A stretch of DNA of 64,000 nt from Parvularcula sp. BBD 1991-13 (GTDB taxonomy: Bacteria; Pseudomonadota; Alphaproteobacteria; Caulobacterales; Parvularculaceae), in assembly GCA_001657385.1 (NCBI GenBank), contig LYSZ01000007.1:1-64000 (forward strand), given 5' to 3'. Positions 17,807-26,766 of the stretch are shown here, one piece after another. Under the pieces are notes generated by a model. It worked only from the letters and a program-made list of their open reading frames with translations, did no database searches and was not told where the DNA came from. Made by a program: the position numbers and the translations under genes. Position 1 is the first letter of the stretch. Each line of letters opens with the position of its first letter.

Positions 17807-17823
17807 CCCGCTCTTCTCTTTGG
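17807..17823 (-). repeat. Purine-rich leader element
   Basis: Minus-strand CCAAAGAGAAGAGCGGG, 79 nt before the MoxR start and directly beside the palindrome at 17822-17837. Confidence 0.6.
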
Positions 17824-17837
17824 ACAATCGATTGTCC
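17822..17837. promoter_or_regulatory. Perfect 16-bp palindrome, probable operator
   Basis: GGACAATCGATTGTCC is an exact palindrome about 95-110 bp ahead of the MoxR gene and adjacent to the purine-rich element. A dimeric regulator binding here could control the MoxR-VWA operon. A similar arrangement occurs at 36700-36718. Confidence 0.6.
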
Positions 17838-17865
17838 AGTGTTTCGCCGTCCGAATTGATCGTCG

Positions 17866-18498
17866 TCAGTTGGCCGCGGCCTTCGTCTCCGCTATCGTCA
17901 GCGCCCAGCCCTTTTTCGGCGGTTCACACACGGAGTGCGCTCGATCGAGAAAGTGAGGAATTCGGTAGAACTTCTGGTTCTTGACAGAGCGGAAAGCGGC
18001 GCCGGGGTCAATTGAACGACCGGGGACATACCGAAAAGACTGGCATGAGTGACCGTCTTCGAAAATTACCGGTCGAGCGAAGGTAAACATTGAACCGTAA
18101 GCAAGGCCACCCGTCCGCTGTTGGGCGCGTTCGATACATCGCGTCCGCCAAAGGGCGGCTGTTTCCGTCGTGGGGGCCGGCGCCAGATCGATGAGCCACG
18201 GGGGGCCGTCGATTTCGCACTGCCCGCTGTTCTCGGAAAACAACGTGATGGTAAGACTGTTTTTTCCGGCTTTTACCGTGCCCGTCCAGATTGCGATGGA
18301 TGAGGACTTGTTGCGAGCTATATCCCAAACCAACGCAAAGTACCGTCCATCGTCGAGCAACCGTTCTTCGACAATGTCTCGCCTTGTACCGTTGACGTTC
18401 GCGCAGAAGTGTCGCCGGATGTAGTCAACGGTCGTCAAGGGGGGTTTATCAAGGGTGAGGATTGTCAATGCGAAGACGTTTTCGTCAGTATTGGTCAT
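17866..18498 (-). CDS. Unknown 210-residue protein
   Basis: ATG at 18498 follows AAGGAATATTCA. The first half looks beta-rich (FALTILTLDKPP, YFALVWDIARN, NSLTITLF), the second half holds RTRCIERAQQRTG and a Lys/Arg-rich end. No family recognised. It lies between the MoxR operon and the first GHKL ATPase gene, reading the same way. Confidence 0.6.
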   Translation of the reverse strand: MTNTDENVFALTILTLDKPPLTTVDYIRRHFCANVNGTRRDIVEERLLDDGRYFALVWDIARNKSSSIAIWTGTVKAGKNSLTITLFSENSGQCEIDGPPWLIDLAPAPTTETAALWRTRCIERAQQRTGGLAYGSMFTFARPVIFEDGHSCQSFRYVPGRSIDPGAAFRSVKNQKFYRIPHFLDRAHSVCEPPKKGWALTIAETKAAAN

Positions 18499-18625
18499 TG
18501 AATATTCCTTCGAAATGGTCAAACGCGATCACGCCCGTTCGCGCCGACGAGGCGGATGGATTTGTGGTCAAAAAAAATGCTCTGGAATGATGAGAGCAAC
18601 GGCGATGCGATGGGGTCGCCGTGTG

Positions 18626-20353
18626 CTATCTCGGCCGCCGCCACCGGTTGCTCATTCGGGAACGCAACCTACTCAAAAGCCGGGAAACACGCCTTATACG
18701 CCCGCCGAGCCTTCCCTTCGTGGGGAGTTGTAAGGATCGCGCCGAAAGCGCATCGGTGTTCCGGTTGCGCCGATCTGGCCCCACAAATGCCTGAAGCGTT
18801 GGATCCACCCAGAGACTAGGATCTCTGAAAAGCCGTCGCGCAATTCGATTGGCGTGCAGAACAGCGTCTTGCAAACTCGCTTGCATCTGCGAATCCGTCG
18901 CGAACGGTACAAGGCTTACGAAATGCCGTGTAAGCTCATATACGAAGTCATTTGGCCCAAGACCCCCATTGCCTGAAACAAGAGGGATAGGACCGTCTAT
19001 TCCCTGCAGACGTCCTCCATTGAACGTCATATCGGTTGCCGCTTCTATATGTCGTTCCGAACCGTCCGGGCATGTGATCGTAACGAGTGCATAGACTTCT
19101 TCGGGTAATGGCATGGCCTCTACGGGGAGACCAGTCCTCACAGGAGAGGCCCCGTAAGAACTCCTAACGAACCATTCTATGTTCGTGACCTTCTGACGGT
19201 TTCCGCACCAAGAATATCCTTCGTATCCAAGAGGGGTTGTTGCGAGAATGAATGCTGAGCGGGAGTGTCGGAATGCGCGAAGCAGGTTTTTCAACTCAAT
19301 CCCCTGAAGGGCATCCGGCAGGATCAACAGGTTATCTGGATTTAGTCCTTGCTGCTCTATCGCGCGTGGATCAATCACGCCGTCGATCTCGGGGCTCTGC
19401 GAGCACCAGAATTCTTCCGCCTCCGGAAGGGAAAACCCCAACGATACGCCATTGCGATAGTCGAAATAGGGAAGCTTGTGCTCGCTCAGGTCGCTGACCG
19501 CGTCGAACAACGCAGTCCTAGCCTGGTCCTGAAAAACTCTAACAACTTCCGGGTCTATCTTCCCGCCTACCCAGTTCCGTCGAAAATCGGCGTCTGCCGG
19601 GCTGTTCCCATCTTCGATCACGATCTTTACAACAAGATTGACTGATGAAATATCTGTGTCGGCCGATAGTAGAGAAGCGGACGGAAGTCGTGGTAGTTCA
19701 ACCCTCGTTGTTTGTCCGTAGTAACAAACATTGTCGGATCGTCCTCCGGCCCCAGCCTTACATACCGCGATGGTGGCGTTCCGGAACTTCTTCGTTTTGA
19801 CGACGTCGTGCAAGAAGTTTTCGCGCCTCAACGGTTCACCGTTTAGCGATACGTCAAGAGGCAAGTACCTCGAACACCGAACGACGGCAACTTCGAATTC
19901 GTTGGGGTCCCCAGCGCAAAAAGACACCTCAGTCCCGCATCCTATTGCATCCTCGTGAACCCCTCGCAGAGACAGTTTATCCAATTCATTTGGTTGCAAT
20001 TGTGCGTGCCACCCGGAAGTATGATCTTGGTGCCTGGAGCGGACGTGGATTCCAAAATCATGCTGCGCGGGCGATTCGTATTGCTGAGCGAGAAACAGAG
20101 GTCGGCCATCTTTCCAGACGTTCTCGATAAAAGAATGCAGGTCCGTAACGCCAATGCCGTCGTCGTAGATCGCGGCGAGGAGGTCGCCATTTGGAGCGAC
20201 CTTTGTCGCCACGCGGATTTTTGTAGCCCGGGCGCGGCGCGCGCGGTCGAAGACCTGTGCAATAATCCTATGATCTGGCTGTCCGAAGAAATCAGTCAAC
20301 ATCGTAAGCGTTGTCGCGGCGACTGGGCGCGTCGCGTCTGCGGGTTTTATCAT
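18626..20353 (-). CDS. GHKL (Hsp90/MutL-like) ATPase-domain protein, paralogue 1
   Basis: The 575-residue protein starts at 20353 with CGGAGAGAGCC upstream. Its N-terminal part has an N-box-like helix (VFDRARRARATK, 35-46) and the DDGIG motif (64-68) that binds ATP in GHKL proteins. The usual Glu-Asn of the N-box is not preserved, so ATP hydrolysis may be weak or lost. The middle shares GY.(G/D).(Y/W)... and the (N/S)IEWFVR block with the paralogue at 22800-24476. The last 35 residues are Arg-rich and may be a nucleic-acid tail. Function unknown. Confidence 0.75.
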   Translation of the reverse strand: MIKPADATRPVAATTLTMLTDFFGQPDHRIIAQVFDRARRARATKIRVATKVAPNGDLLAAIYDDGIGVTDLHSFIENVWKDGRPLFLAQQYESPAQHDFGIHVRSRHQDHTSGWHAQLQPNELDKLSLRGVHEDAIGCGTEVSFCAGDPNEFEVAVVRCSRYLPLDVSLNGEPLRRENFLHDVVKTKKFRNATIAVCKAGAGGRSDNVCYYGQTTRVELPRLPSASLLSADTDISSVNLVVKIVIEDGNSPADADFRRNWVGGKIDPEVVRVFQDQARTALFDAVSDLSEHKLPYFDYRNGVSLGFSLPEAEEFWCSQSPEIDGVIDPRAIEQQGLNPDNLLILPDALQGIELKNLLRAFRHSRSAFILATTPLGYEGYSWCGNRQKVTNIEWFVRSSYGASPVRTGLPVEAMPLPEEVYALVTITCPDGSERHIEAATDMTFNGGRLQGIDGPIPLVSGNGGLGPNDFVYELTRHFVSLVPFATDSQMQASLQDAVLHANRIARRLFRDPSLWVDPTLQAFVGPDRRNRNTDALSARSLQLPTKGRLGGRIRRVSRLLSRLRSRMSNRWRRPR

Positions 20354-20710
20354 GGCTCTCTCCGGTTGATTTGAGGAAGATAAGAGGCGCGTCTCTGACT
20401 CGATGCCTCAGGCGTTTTCCCCCTCCCCCTTTCCTCTTCGTCCCAGAGACGGTGAGCGAGGAAGACGCATTCTCGTCCGAATTAAAATGGTCCGTATCGG
20501 CACTAATATGAGACTATGGCCGCCTGTAGAAACACTGACAGTGATAGTGAGAATTCGTGTTTTTTGCGGGCCACGTCGTCGACAAGCCCCACCAGCGTTT
20601 CAATAGGTTAGACGCGTCCCTACCAAAGCCGTCTGCTAGTAGCTGCCGGTCTGGTTTGCGACGTGGTCAATCGACGGCACAAATTGGTTGCCTTCTACAA
20701 TCACGCGGCG
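20354..20710. other. Leader region of the GHKL-1 gene
   Basis: No convincing gene. It holds a purine-rich element (20419-20440, 66 nt ahead of the GHKL-1 start) and ends at the terminator of the small RNA at 20711-20795. Confidence 0.4.
20419..20440 (-). repeat. Purine-rich leader element
   Basis: Minus-strand CGAAGAGGAAAGGGGGAGGG, 66 nt before the GHKL-1 start. Confidence 0.55.
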
Positions 20711-20795
20711 AAAAAAGCCGCGGTCGCCACTTTTCAGTGACGACCGCTTTATTTCCCCGCGTTCTTGGGAGGAGGGACAACGCGAGAAAATTCTT
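20711..20795 (-). ncRNA. Cuckoo/CcsR-like small RNA, copy 1
   Basis: On the minus strand CUCGCGUU pairs with AACGCGGG (8 bp, one G-U) to present a loop containing CCCUCCUCCC, a perfect anti-Shine-Dalgarno. A spacer GGGGAAAUAAA follows, then an 11-bp stem (GCGGUCGUCAC with GUGGCGACCGC, one G-U) and UUUUUU. This is the architecture of the alphaproteobacterial cuckoo (CcsR) RNAs: a CCUCCUCCC hairpin plus a rho-independent terminator. A second copy with the same spacer lies at 43391-43475. The 5' end is estimated. Confidence 0.7.
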
Positions 20796-20962
20796 TGGAT
20801 TTTTGACGATGGAAGTTTTTGAACCCGCAGTCCGATTCCAGTATGTGCAAGCAGAATTCTTGGTAAACCGGCGCGTATCGGATCCGCGAAGGTGTTGGCG
20901 CTCAATTACGAAGGTCCGTTCAATGCGCCGTTCTCTCCGACGCCGAACTCTCACCGAGAAAT

Positions 20963-20980
20963 CCCCCTCTTTCTCTCACC
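20963..20980 (-). repeat. Purine-rich element ahead of the small RNA
   Basis: Minus-strand GGTGAGAGAAAGAGGGGG in the gap after the 20997 gene, about 170 nt upstream of the small RNA at 20711-20795. No start codon lies at the usual distance. Confidence 0.5.
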
Positions 20981-20996
20981 AATGAAGAGACGCGCC

Positions 20997-21599
20997 TCAG
21001 TCGACGAAGAACGCGAGGAACAGATTCTGTATTGCCAGTGCGTCAGACCGGGATCGGCAATCCGTGATTGCTTCTTCTTCTTCTTCGTTGCGGCGCACCC
21101 CATAGATCGTATAGAATTCGACCATCCGTCGTGCTGAGCCCAGCGTGTCTGATTGTTCGGCGGCGCCCGTTTTCGGCGGGGTGAAGTCCCTGACTACGAT
21201 GCCTTTGAACTCAGACCATCGCGGAGCTTTGAAATCTTCCCGGCGATTGAAAAACAGCCATTCGAGATCCGTTGCTCGACTTTGTCCCGCGTGTTTGTTC
21301 GTACGCTCCGATGCATTGTTTAACCGTGCCTGGTTGAATATCACCCATCGCGCCATGTTTCTCTCGTAAATGTCGGCGTTCTTGGGAAACTCAATCCTGC
21401 CAATCCGCCCCGAATCGACTGGATATTCAGGCTCGCCAAGGGGAATTGTGCAATGGAGTAGTTCGGGGACATCGCCGTCGCCTGGCTGCAAGCAGAAGAG
21501 GTCATTCGGCGCCGAGGATCTCGGACAGCCGCGATAGTAAATGCGGGCATTGTCCGGATCGAGGCGGGAAAAGCGAAAATTAATTACCTGTTTATGCAT
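20997..21599 (-). CDS. Unknown protein, paralogue of the gene at 6664-7257
   Basis: The 200-residue protein starts with AAGGATCACCGAC before ATG. It shares FCLQPGDGDVPELLHC, the RWSEFKGI block and the C-terminal EAITDCRSRSDALAIQNLF with the other copy; it carries an extra acidic run (NEEEEEA) near the end. No domain is recognised. It follows the N6-methylase-like gene by 165 bp on the same strand. Confidence 0.7.
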   Translation of the reverse strand: MHKQVINFRFSRLDPDNARIYYRGCPRSSAPNDLFCLQPGDGDVPELLHCTIPLGEPEYPVDSGRIGRIEFPKNADIYERNMARWVIFNQARLNNASERTNKHAGQSRATDLEWLFFNRREDFKAPRWSEFKGIVVRDFTPPKTGAAEQSDTLGSARRMVEFYTIYGVRRNEEEEEAITDCRSRSDALAIQNLFLAFFVD

Positions 21600-21764
21600 G
21601 GTCGGTGATCCTTTTCCAAAAATAGCGGCAGGGATTTCATCGATAAGGTTCGCGCGGCGTGAACGGCAGGCGCTTATCGTTTTGAGACTCTATGGAAGGA
21701 ACAACCTCCTCGATTTCTCGATGAGGCCGCGCTCCCCAATCGAGAATGAGGCGCGCCGCTCAAA

Positions 21765-22562
21765 TCACGTGGATTGCGCGCGGTCGGTGCTCTTGTTCTG
21801 GAACAATGACAGCTGTGTTCCGATCGGAAGCGCTTTAAGCGGCGGCGGCTTCCCAACTTCTTCCTCGGGCGGAAACAAGTGCCCGTGTTTCATCCAGAAT
21901 ATATGCGCCATCGGCGTCCACGCCGCGTCGAAACGCTTTAGCGAGAGCGAGTCCATATGCTCCACAAGCGCCGGAACGCCCGCAAGCGTCAGTTGAATGA
22001 AACACATATGATAACATATCGAACTGACGTCAGCGGCATGGGCTATTATGGACGTCATCGGTTCAAGCCCGTTGATGCGCAGGACCTCCGCCGCTGCAAT
22101 CAGTGTAGCTCCGGAGCCGGCAGTAGGATCGGCAACCGTTGTAAACCCTGATTGTTGGATTTCGGTTATGCGCGAGGCTCCGACCAACTGCGCCATAAGC
22201 AGACACAAAGAGTAGGGAGAAAAGAATTGCCCGTTGCGTGAATCCAGAACGCCGAGGTCGGTAGACAGCGGGCCAAGAAAATCCCCGACGTTCTGCACGG
22301 CTTGGGCAACAATGTCATAGAGGCGCTTATAGTTGTTGGCGGCCTCCTCTTTGTTTTTGTACTGCTCAAGGATGGCCGCTACGTTTTTCCGAAGCGTCGC
22401 GGCACGGTCCTCCGGGGCCGTTAGACTGGCAAGCTCGTAGAAAAAGATGGAGCAAAAATCACGAAAACACTCTCTGTCGCGTCGAGGATCGTCTATTGAA
22501 CTGAGCGTCCTCAAGAACTCTTTTTCATACTTTCGGTATTCCGCTCGTCGTTCGGCGAACAT
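21765..22562 (-). CDS. N-6 DNA methylase-like protein lacking a clear motif IV
   Basis: GGAGAAGCTTA precedes the ATG. The 265-residue protein has the HsdM-like NGQFFSPYSLCLLMA (110-124) and SAM-binding VADPTAGSGATL (143-154). The expected N/D-PP-Y/F catalytic motif is not evident in the C-terminal part, where PMAHIFW stands instead, so it may bind SAM without methylating or may be regulatory. It lies between the GHKL-2 gene and an unknown gene, all leftward. Confidence 0.75.
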   Translation of the reverse strand: MFAERRAEYRKYEKEFLRTLSSIDDPRRDRECFRDFCSIFFYELASLTAPEDRAATLRKNVAAILEQYKNKEEAANNYKRLYDIVAQAVQNVGDFLGPLSTDLGVLDSRNGQFFSPYSLCLLMAQLVGASRITEIQQSGFTTVADPTAGSGATLIAAAEVLRINGLEPMTSIIAHAADVSSICYHMCFIQLTLAGVPALVEHMDSLSLKRFDAAWTPMAHIFWMKHGHLFPPEEEVGKPPPLKALPIGTQLSLFQNKSTDRAQST

Positions 22563-22799
22563 TAAGCTTCTCCAAGTGGATTAATTGGGGGGGGGTCATC
22601 GAGAACGCGCCTGCGGCCGAATGCGGGCGTCGGTAGTTCGGAAGGTTCAGTCAGTCAGATGTACTGAACCTGCCTGATCGTGCTGTGTTTTGTGAACCGA
22701 ATGCTGATGGGGAGTAGGTTTCGATAGGGGGTCCGTTATACCGTGCACTGAGAATAATGCGCAGCCTCCATAAAAATCCTCGTCGACCCATGCTAGACG

Positions 22800-24476
22800 C
22801 TAGTCTCGGTCCGTCGGCTCAGTTGCTGACGCCTGAACAAACACATCGACGCGGCCTGCGCAGATGTTGATTATCGCGTGTTGATTTTCGTCGACGGAGC
22901 CGGTCAGATACTGCTCGCTGATTAGGCGAAGCGCCTCACGGGTTCCCGCTTCCGATGATTCCATCAGTTCAAAAACGTAGCCTCGAACGTCGACACAGAA
23001 CCACAACTCCTGACGCCAGATAGGCTCGGCGTCACGGAATTCATCCTGCAGGAAAAATGCGTTGTGCAGGGCCTCGCTCACGCGATCCGCTGTCAGCGCG
23101 TGTTCTTTCACGATGATCGGATTTACGTCCTCAAGGAATTGGTGCGTTGGCGTTCCTGTCAGTAATAAGTCGGTGTCATAATCATATGTTTCGGTAAACC
23201 CCTCGGCATGTGAAACGGATAACTCTGCGCGGATGTTGCGCGCCCATACGTCGGTCGATCGCTGCGATGTATCGCTATATTCCGTCTCGCCCGCATCATT
23301 TTTTACGAACCAATGGATTTCCGATAGCTTTGGAAGCCGATTGTACCAATCATACCCGACAAATGCGGGGTTTCGTTCTACAAGGATGACAGAATCGGCA
23401 TGAATTTCAGCGACCCTAGCGAGGCTGATTGCGTCCTGCGTCGACAACCCACATTCTACGACTATGACTTTGTCTATTGAACGTTCGTCAATCGTTACGC
23501 GCTCAACAGGGTCTGACGATGATCTATCCTTATGCGGTAGGAACCGAGGCAACGCTTCCTCCGCTGCCGGAAGAATCACGCCGCATTGCCCTGCCTTGCG
23601 CCAGTCGCCAAAGCTCAGTGAGTGAGAACCGAGGTCCCGTGCAGCCTGATAGAGCGCCCGTTCGCAAGCCGCTCGCAGTCGTTTTAAAAAGTCTGACGAT
23701 TTCACTTCGTCACGGTTGGGGATTGAGAGTTTGAGCTCGGGGGCGTCGTGGATATCGACAATGACGCCGAGGGTTTCATCGACGCCGTGCATCGCAAGCT
23801 TTGGCAGATCAATATCAAATCTGACGCTGTTAAACCGCCCGAATCCGAATACCTCACTCACTCGCGACGAAATGACGCGAATTGTTGCGCCATGGGCATA
23901 TTTCGAAAAAACCATGCCGCTTTCTGGGCTTAAATGCGCGAGGAGGTCCCCATCGACAAATACTCGTCCGGGAAAGTGCCGGGCCGCGCGCTCAAACGCC
24001 GTCCGAACGGCTAATTCGGATCCGGCCAAAACGAAACTGAATACGACGCCTTCCTCGAGATCATCCGTCTTCTTTTCGATAGACCAGCCCGAGTCGATGT
24101 GGGGCGAGGTCACGCCGGTCTGATAAGACGGGGTGTCGCCGACCGCCGAGGACCTGATGTGCAGTCCCAGATCTGCCGCCTTGAAGAATCCGGGCTCCCC
24201 GCTTTCATTCGTTTCGTCGCTCGCGGGAGCGCCGTTGCCGTCGCAAATATTGAAGAGCGTTGCAACGCTGTCGATGCCGCTTCCATTGTCTTCCACGGTG
24301 ATAAGAACAATGTCGCTCGTTTCTTTGAGCACGATATTTACTTCCGACGCGCCGCGCCTCCTGGCGTTCTCCAACAAGTCGCGAAACATCGCAGCTTCGT
24401 CCATCTGCCTGCTGGCTTCGATGACCTTGCGCCTGTTTGTTGGTATCTGCAGCGTTTCCGTTTCCAAAGACGTCAT
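22800..24476 (-). CDS. GHKL ATPase-domain protein, paralogue 2
   Basis: I start at the ATG at 24476 because GGAG lies 9 nt before it; the frame extends to 24680 without support. The 558-residue product has a complete N-box (LLENARRRGASEV, 34-46) and DNGSGI (63-68), then the GHKL fold, and a long C-terminal part shared with paralogue 1 (GYDWYNRLPKLSEIHWFVK). Unlike paralogue 1 its Glu and Asn are intact, so it is the likelier active ATPase. It could act with the N6-methylase-like gene next to it. A purine-rich element lies 87 nt upstream. Confidence 0.78.
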   Translation of the reverse strand: MTSLETETLQIPTNRRKVIEASRQMDEAAMFRDLLENARRRGASEVNIVLKETSDIVLITVEDNGSGIDSVATLFNICDGNGAPASDETNESGEPGFFKAADLGLHIRSSAVGDTPSYQTGVTSPHIDSGWSIEKKTDDLEEGVVFSFVLAGSELAVRTAFERAARHFPGRVFVDGDLLAHLSPESGMVFSKYAHGATIRVISSRVSEVFGFGRFNSVRFDIDLPKLAMHGVDETLGVIVDIHDAPELKLSIPNRDEVKSSDFLKRLRAACERALYQAARDLGSHSLSFGDWRKAGQCGVILPAAEEALPRFLPHKDRSSSDPVERVTIDERSIDKVIVVECGLSTQDAISLARVAEIHADSVILVERNPAFVGYDWYNRLPKLSEIHWFVKNDAGETEYSDTSQRSTDVWARNIRAELSVSHAEGFTETYDYDTDLLLTGTPTHQFLEDVNPIIVKEHALTADRVSEALHNAFFLQDEFRDAEPIWRQELWFCVDVRGYVFELMESSEAGTREALRLISEQYLTGSVDENQHAIINICAGRVDVFVQASATEPTDRD

Positions 24477-24562
24477 TTCATCCATCTCCTCGCGTTGTTT
24501 AAACAGATCCGATCGACCCTTTCGGGATCGCTTTCGCATCACCTTCGATCGCCCGTTCAAAT

Positions 24563-24580
24563 CCCGCTCTTTCTCTACTG
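24563..24580 (-). repeat. Purine-rich leader element
   Basis: Minus-strand CAGTAGAGAAAGAGCGGG, 87 nt before the GHKL-2 start; just upstream CTCTA and TAGAG form a small inverted repeat. Confidence 0.6.
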
Positions 24581-24661
24581 CTAGAGGCGGACCGGTAATG
24601 TAGGGAGGAAGCTTGTCCTTTGCGTGGGAGGCGCTCGCTTTGAGAGCGAAAAACGTTTGGT

Positions 24662-25696
24662 TCAGGATGGCGGGTTGCACCCGGGAACGTGCGGCTCGCC
24701 ATGTTTGCGGCGGATTGCATATGCTCTCGTCAAGCAGTCCGCAGGATCTGCGATAAACTCTCCCTGCAGGTTGACGACGCCGTTTTCAACAGCCCACTGG
24801 TTCCATGAAAACCGTCGCCCCAAACCAGCCAGCGCTTCACGCGGAAACTGCTTTCCGTTTTCGATATAGGTCCACCAGGAGCCGCCAAACTCAACCTTAT
24901 CCCAACGGCTATGCCGGCCCTCGAGCGCTGTTCGCTCGATCTTTAGGGCGCGTAAGAAGAGTTCGGGATACGTCCCGGCGAGCCTCCAGAGCTCCCATTC
25001 ATGGGACGCCGGGCAAAAGAAGCAGGCGCTTTTGATCGGAACTTCGAGCCCTTCATCAATGATTGCTCGAATGCAGTCATCTCGCGTCCATTTAAGAACC
25101 TGCAGGGGAAATCGATACCGGAAGAATTCATCCGCCTCCTTCACTTTTTTACGACGGCGTTCGTCAGCCGGGCTTGCGTCATAGCCAATGAGCTTTATAG
25201 GTTTCTTGCCGCACGCCCAAGCATCAAGGGCCGGCCCCCATCCCGGCCGTTTGTTTGGGCCTCTGCGAACGCCTTTGAGGAATTGGTCCTGCGGGTCGAC
25301 TTTCCATTTGAGCGAACAGGAATGAAGCCCGAAGGCAAGGGACGGCAGCGTTTCGTTGTCAAGACAATTGCCCTCAAGCGTGCTGTATCGAACCCTCTCC
25401 GTTGTCTTCTTTCTGACCCAGGTTACGTTCGGCGCTCTCCAGCTTTCTAGCCATGCGTCGATTGCATGAATATATTCGACCGTCTCCGGCTTCTCTCCGC
25501 CGGTGTCGGCGAACATCACGAGATCGGGCGTTACGCCAGAGTTCTTCATCGCAACCAACATGGCCGTGGAATCCACGCCGCCGCCGTAACACACCACGAT
25601 AGGGGCATTGTCGTCGGGAATTCCAAGCGATCGTAGTCCGGCTTTACGCGTTAACTCGGCGTCCTCCACCTCTGGAAGCGTATCCAGCCTCGTCAT
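24662..25696 (-). CDS. PAPS reductase-like PP-loop protein
   Basis: The 344-residue protein is an adenine-nucleotide alpha-hydrolase (PP-loop) of the phosphoadenosine phosphosulfate reductase group. GGGVDSTAM (38-46) is a variant of the SGGxDS ATP-pyrophosphate loop. A cysteine-bearing stretch (SACFFCPASHEWELW) lies near residues 220-235, as in phage/plasmid members whose role is unclear but sometimes tied to DNA or tRNA sulfur chemistry. GGGAGAAGCACCA precedes ATG. A broken copy of its N-terminus lies at 44619-44708. Confidence 0.82.
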   Translation of the reverse strand: MTRLDTLPEVEDAELTRKAGLRSLGIPDDNAPIVVCYGGGVDSTAMLVAMKNSGVTPDLVMFADTGGEKPETVEYIHAIDAWLESWRAPNVTWVRKKTTERVRYSTLEGNCLDNETLPSLAFGLHSCSLKWKVDPQDQFLKGVRRGPNKRPGWGPALDAWACGKKPIKLIGYDASPADERRRKKVKEADEFFRYRFPLQVLKWTRDDCIRAIIDEGLEVPIKSACFFCPASHEWELWRLAGTYPELFLRALKIERTALEGRHSRWDKVEFGGSWWTYIENGKQFPREALAGLGRRFSWNQWAVENGVVNLQGEFIADPADCLTRAYAIRRKHGEPHVPGCNPPS

Positions 25697-25882
25697 TGGT
25701 GCTTCTCCCTATGGTTGGAAAGGCAAACGCCTTCGCACCGCGAGATCCAGCGGCGCTTTGATTGCAAATTGTCATTGGTGCTCTGGCGCGTGGCTCCGTA
25801 TTCGGAGTGTCGAGCGCCGGCATACATTTTCAGAAGCGCCAATCGCGTGGTATTGTTGCAATGATGGCGCGTAAATTACATA

Positions 25883-25910
25883 ACGGGGGCTCGGCGGACC
25901 CCCGTTTATT
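25883..25910. terminator. Rho-independent-type hairpin
   Basis: ACGGGGG and CCCCCGT form a perfect 7-bp stem around a 9-nt loop, with TTATT on the + side and a weaker U-rich run on the minus side. It lies about 50 bp past the end of the leftward gene 25958-26611, so it probably ends that transcript. The remaining sequence from 25697 to here shows no gene. Confidence 0.65.
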
Positions 25911-25957
25911 TGAACACGATCGGATTATTCTACTGTGTACGGACACCTTGTCCGCGG

Positions 25958-26611
25958 TCAGGATGCCAACAACAACATCTCGTCGCTACAGAGATTATCT
26001 GTAGACGAGGCAGTCGCCCGTGCCTCGCTCAAGCACTCATCTTCGTAGTCACCGATAAAACCCCAACATGACCCGATTTCTTCACCGTCTCTCGTGACAA
26101 TAAAACCATAGACGCAACCTTCGAGAAACGCGCTATATGAAGCGACTTCGCATTCGAGCGTTTCGATAACCCGATTGCGGATATCTGCTGTTATCTTGCT
26201 GACGCCATATTCCTTCCTGATCTGGTCGTTCGAGGCGTAGATGAAACCGACCTGTCCGGAGTCCCACGGGCAATGAAATCCCTTGGTATTCATCGAAATT
26301 CCGGTGTGGTCATATAGATAAAGCGGTAACATAACAACGGAAATCGCGGCTGCGTCTTTGGCGGACATCTTGTTCGCAATCCACGACCTTACTGCGCATG
26401 TGTCTGTATTTGACGCAATGGCGGTTTCGACGACGTCGGCGAAAAACGCATCCGGGTTCTCAAACGAATGCGGGTCACCCAGTTCATACCGCCGGTGCCA
26501 GCACACCATTTTTCCGAGAGTATCCCAGTCGCGCGGGCTCATTGATGCATCATCCTGAAAGATCTTTATCTTGCAACCGCAATGGTCCTCTTCGAAAACG
26601 GGATCATGCAT
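25958..26611 (-). CDS. Unknown conserved-type phage/plasmid protein
   Basis: GGAGGTAGGGG precedes the ATG. The 217-residue protein holds DSGQVGFIYASNDQIRKEYG in the middle and CVYGFIVTR with SCWGFIGDYE near the end. I have seen this pattern in uncharacterised proteins of phages and plasmids from distant bacteria, but know no function. A purine-rich element lies 56 nt upstream. Confidence 0.65.
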   Translation of the reverse strand: MHDPVFEEDHCGCKIKIFQDDASMSPRDWDTLGKMVCWHRRYELGDPHSFENPDAFFADVVETAIASNTDTCAVRSWIANKMSAKDAAAISVVMLPLYLYDHTGISMNTKGFHCPWDSGQVGFIYASNDQIRKEYGVSKITADIRNRVIETLECEVASYSAFLEGCVYGFIVTRDGEEIGSCWGFIGDYEDECLSEARATASSTDNLCSDEMLLLAS

Positions 26612-26666
26612 CCCCTACCTCCATTAAGTTGTAATTGAGTTCCCGATTTACGGATCAAAGCCTCGT

Positions 26667-26683
26667 CCCCTCTCTTTCTCTCG
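26667..26683 (-). repeat. Purine-rich leader element
   Basis: Minus-strand CGAGAGAAAGAGAGGGG, 56 nt before the start at 26611. A CGGTCG/CGACCG inverted repeat (26697-26717) lies just upstream of it. Confidence 0.6.
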
Positions 26684-26766
26684 GGGGCGGCTGAGCCGGT
26701 CGATGTTGATCCGACCGCGCTGCGATTTATCTACGGAGGAAAAGGCGTTACTGGAGGCCTACGAGG

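Noticed and set aside
23477-24603. Long plus-strand frames opposite the GHKL-2 gene
   Set aside because: They are antisense shadows: the minus frame has the GHKL motifs and a proper start.
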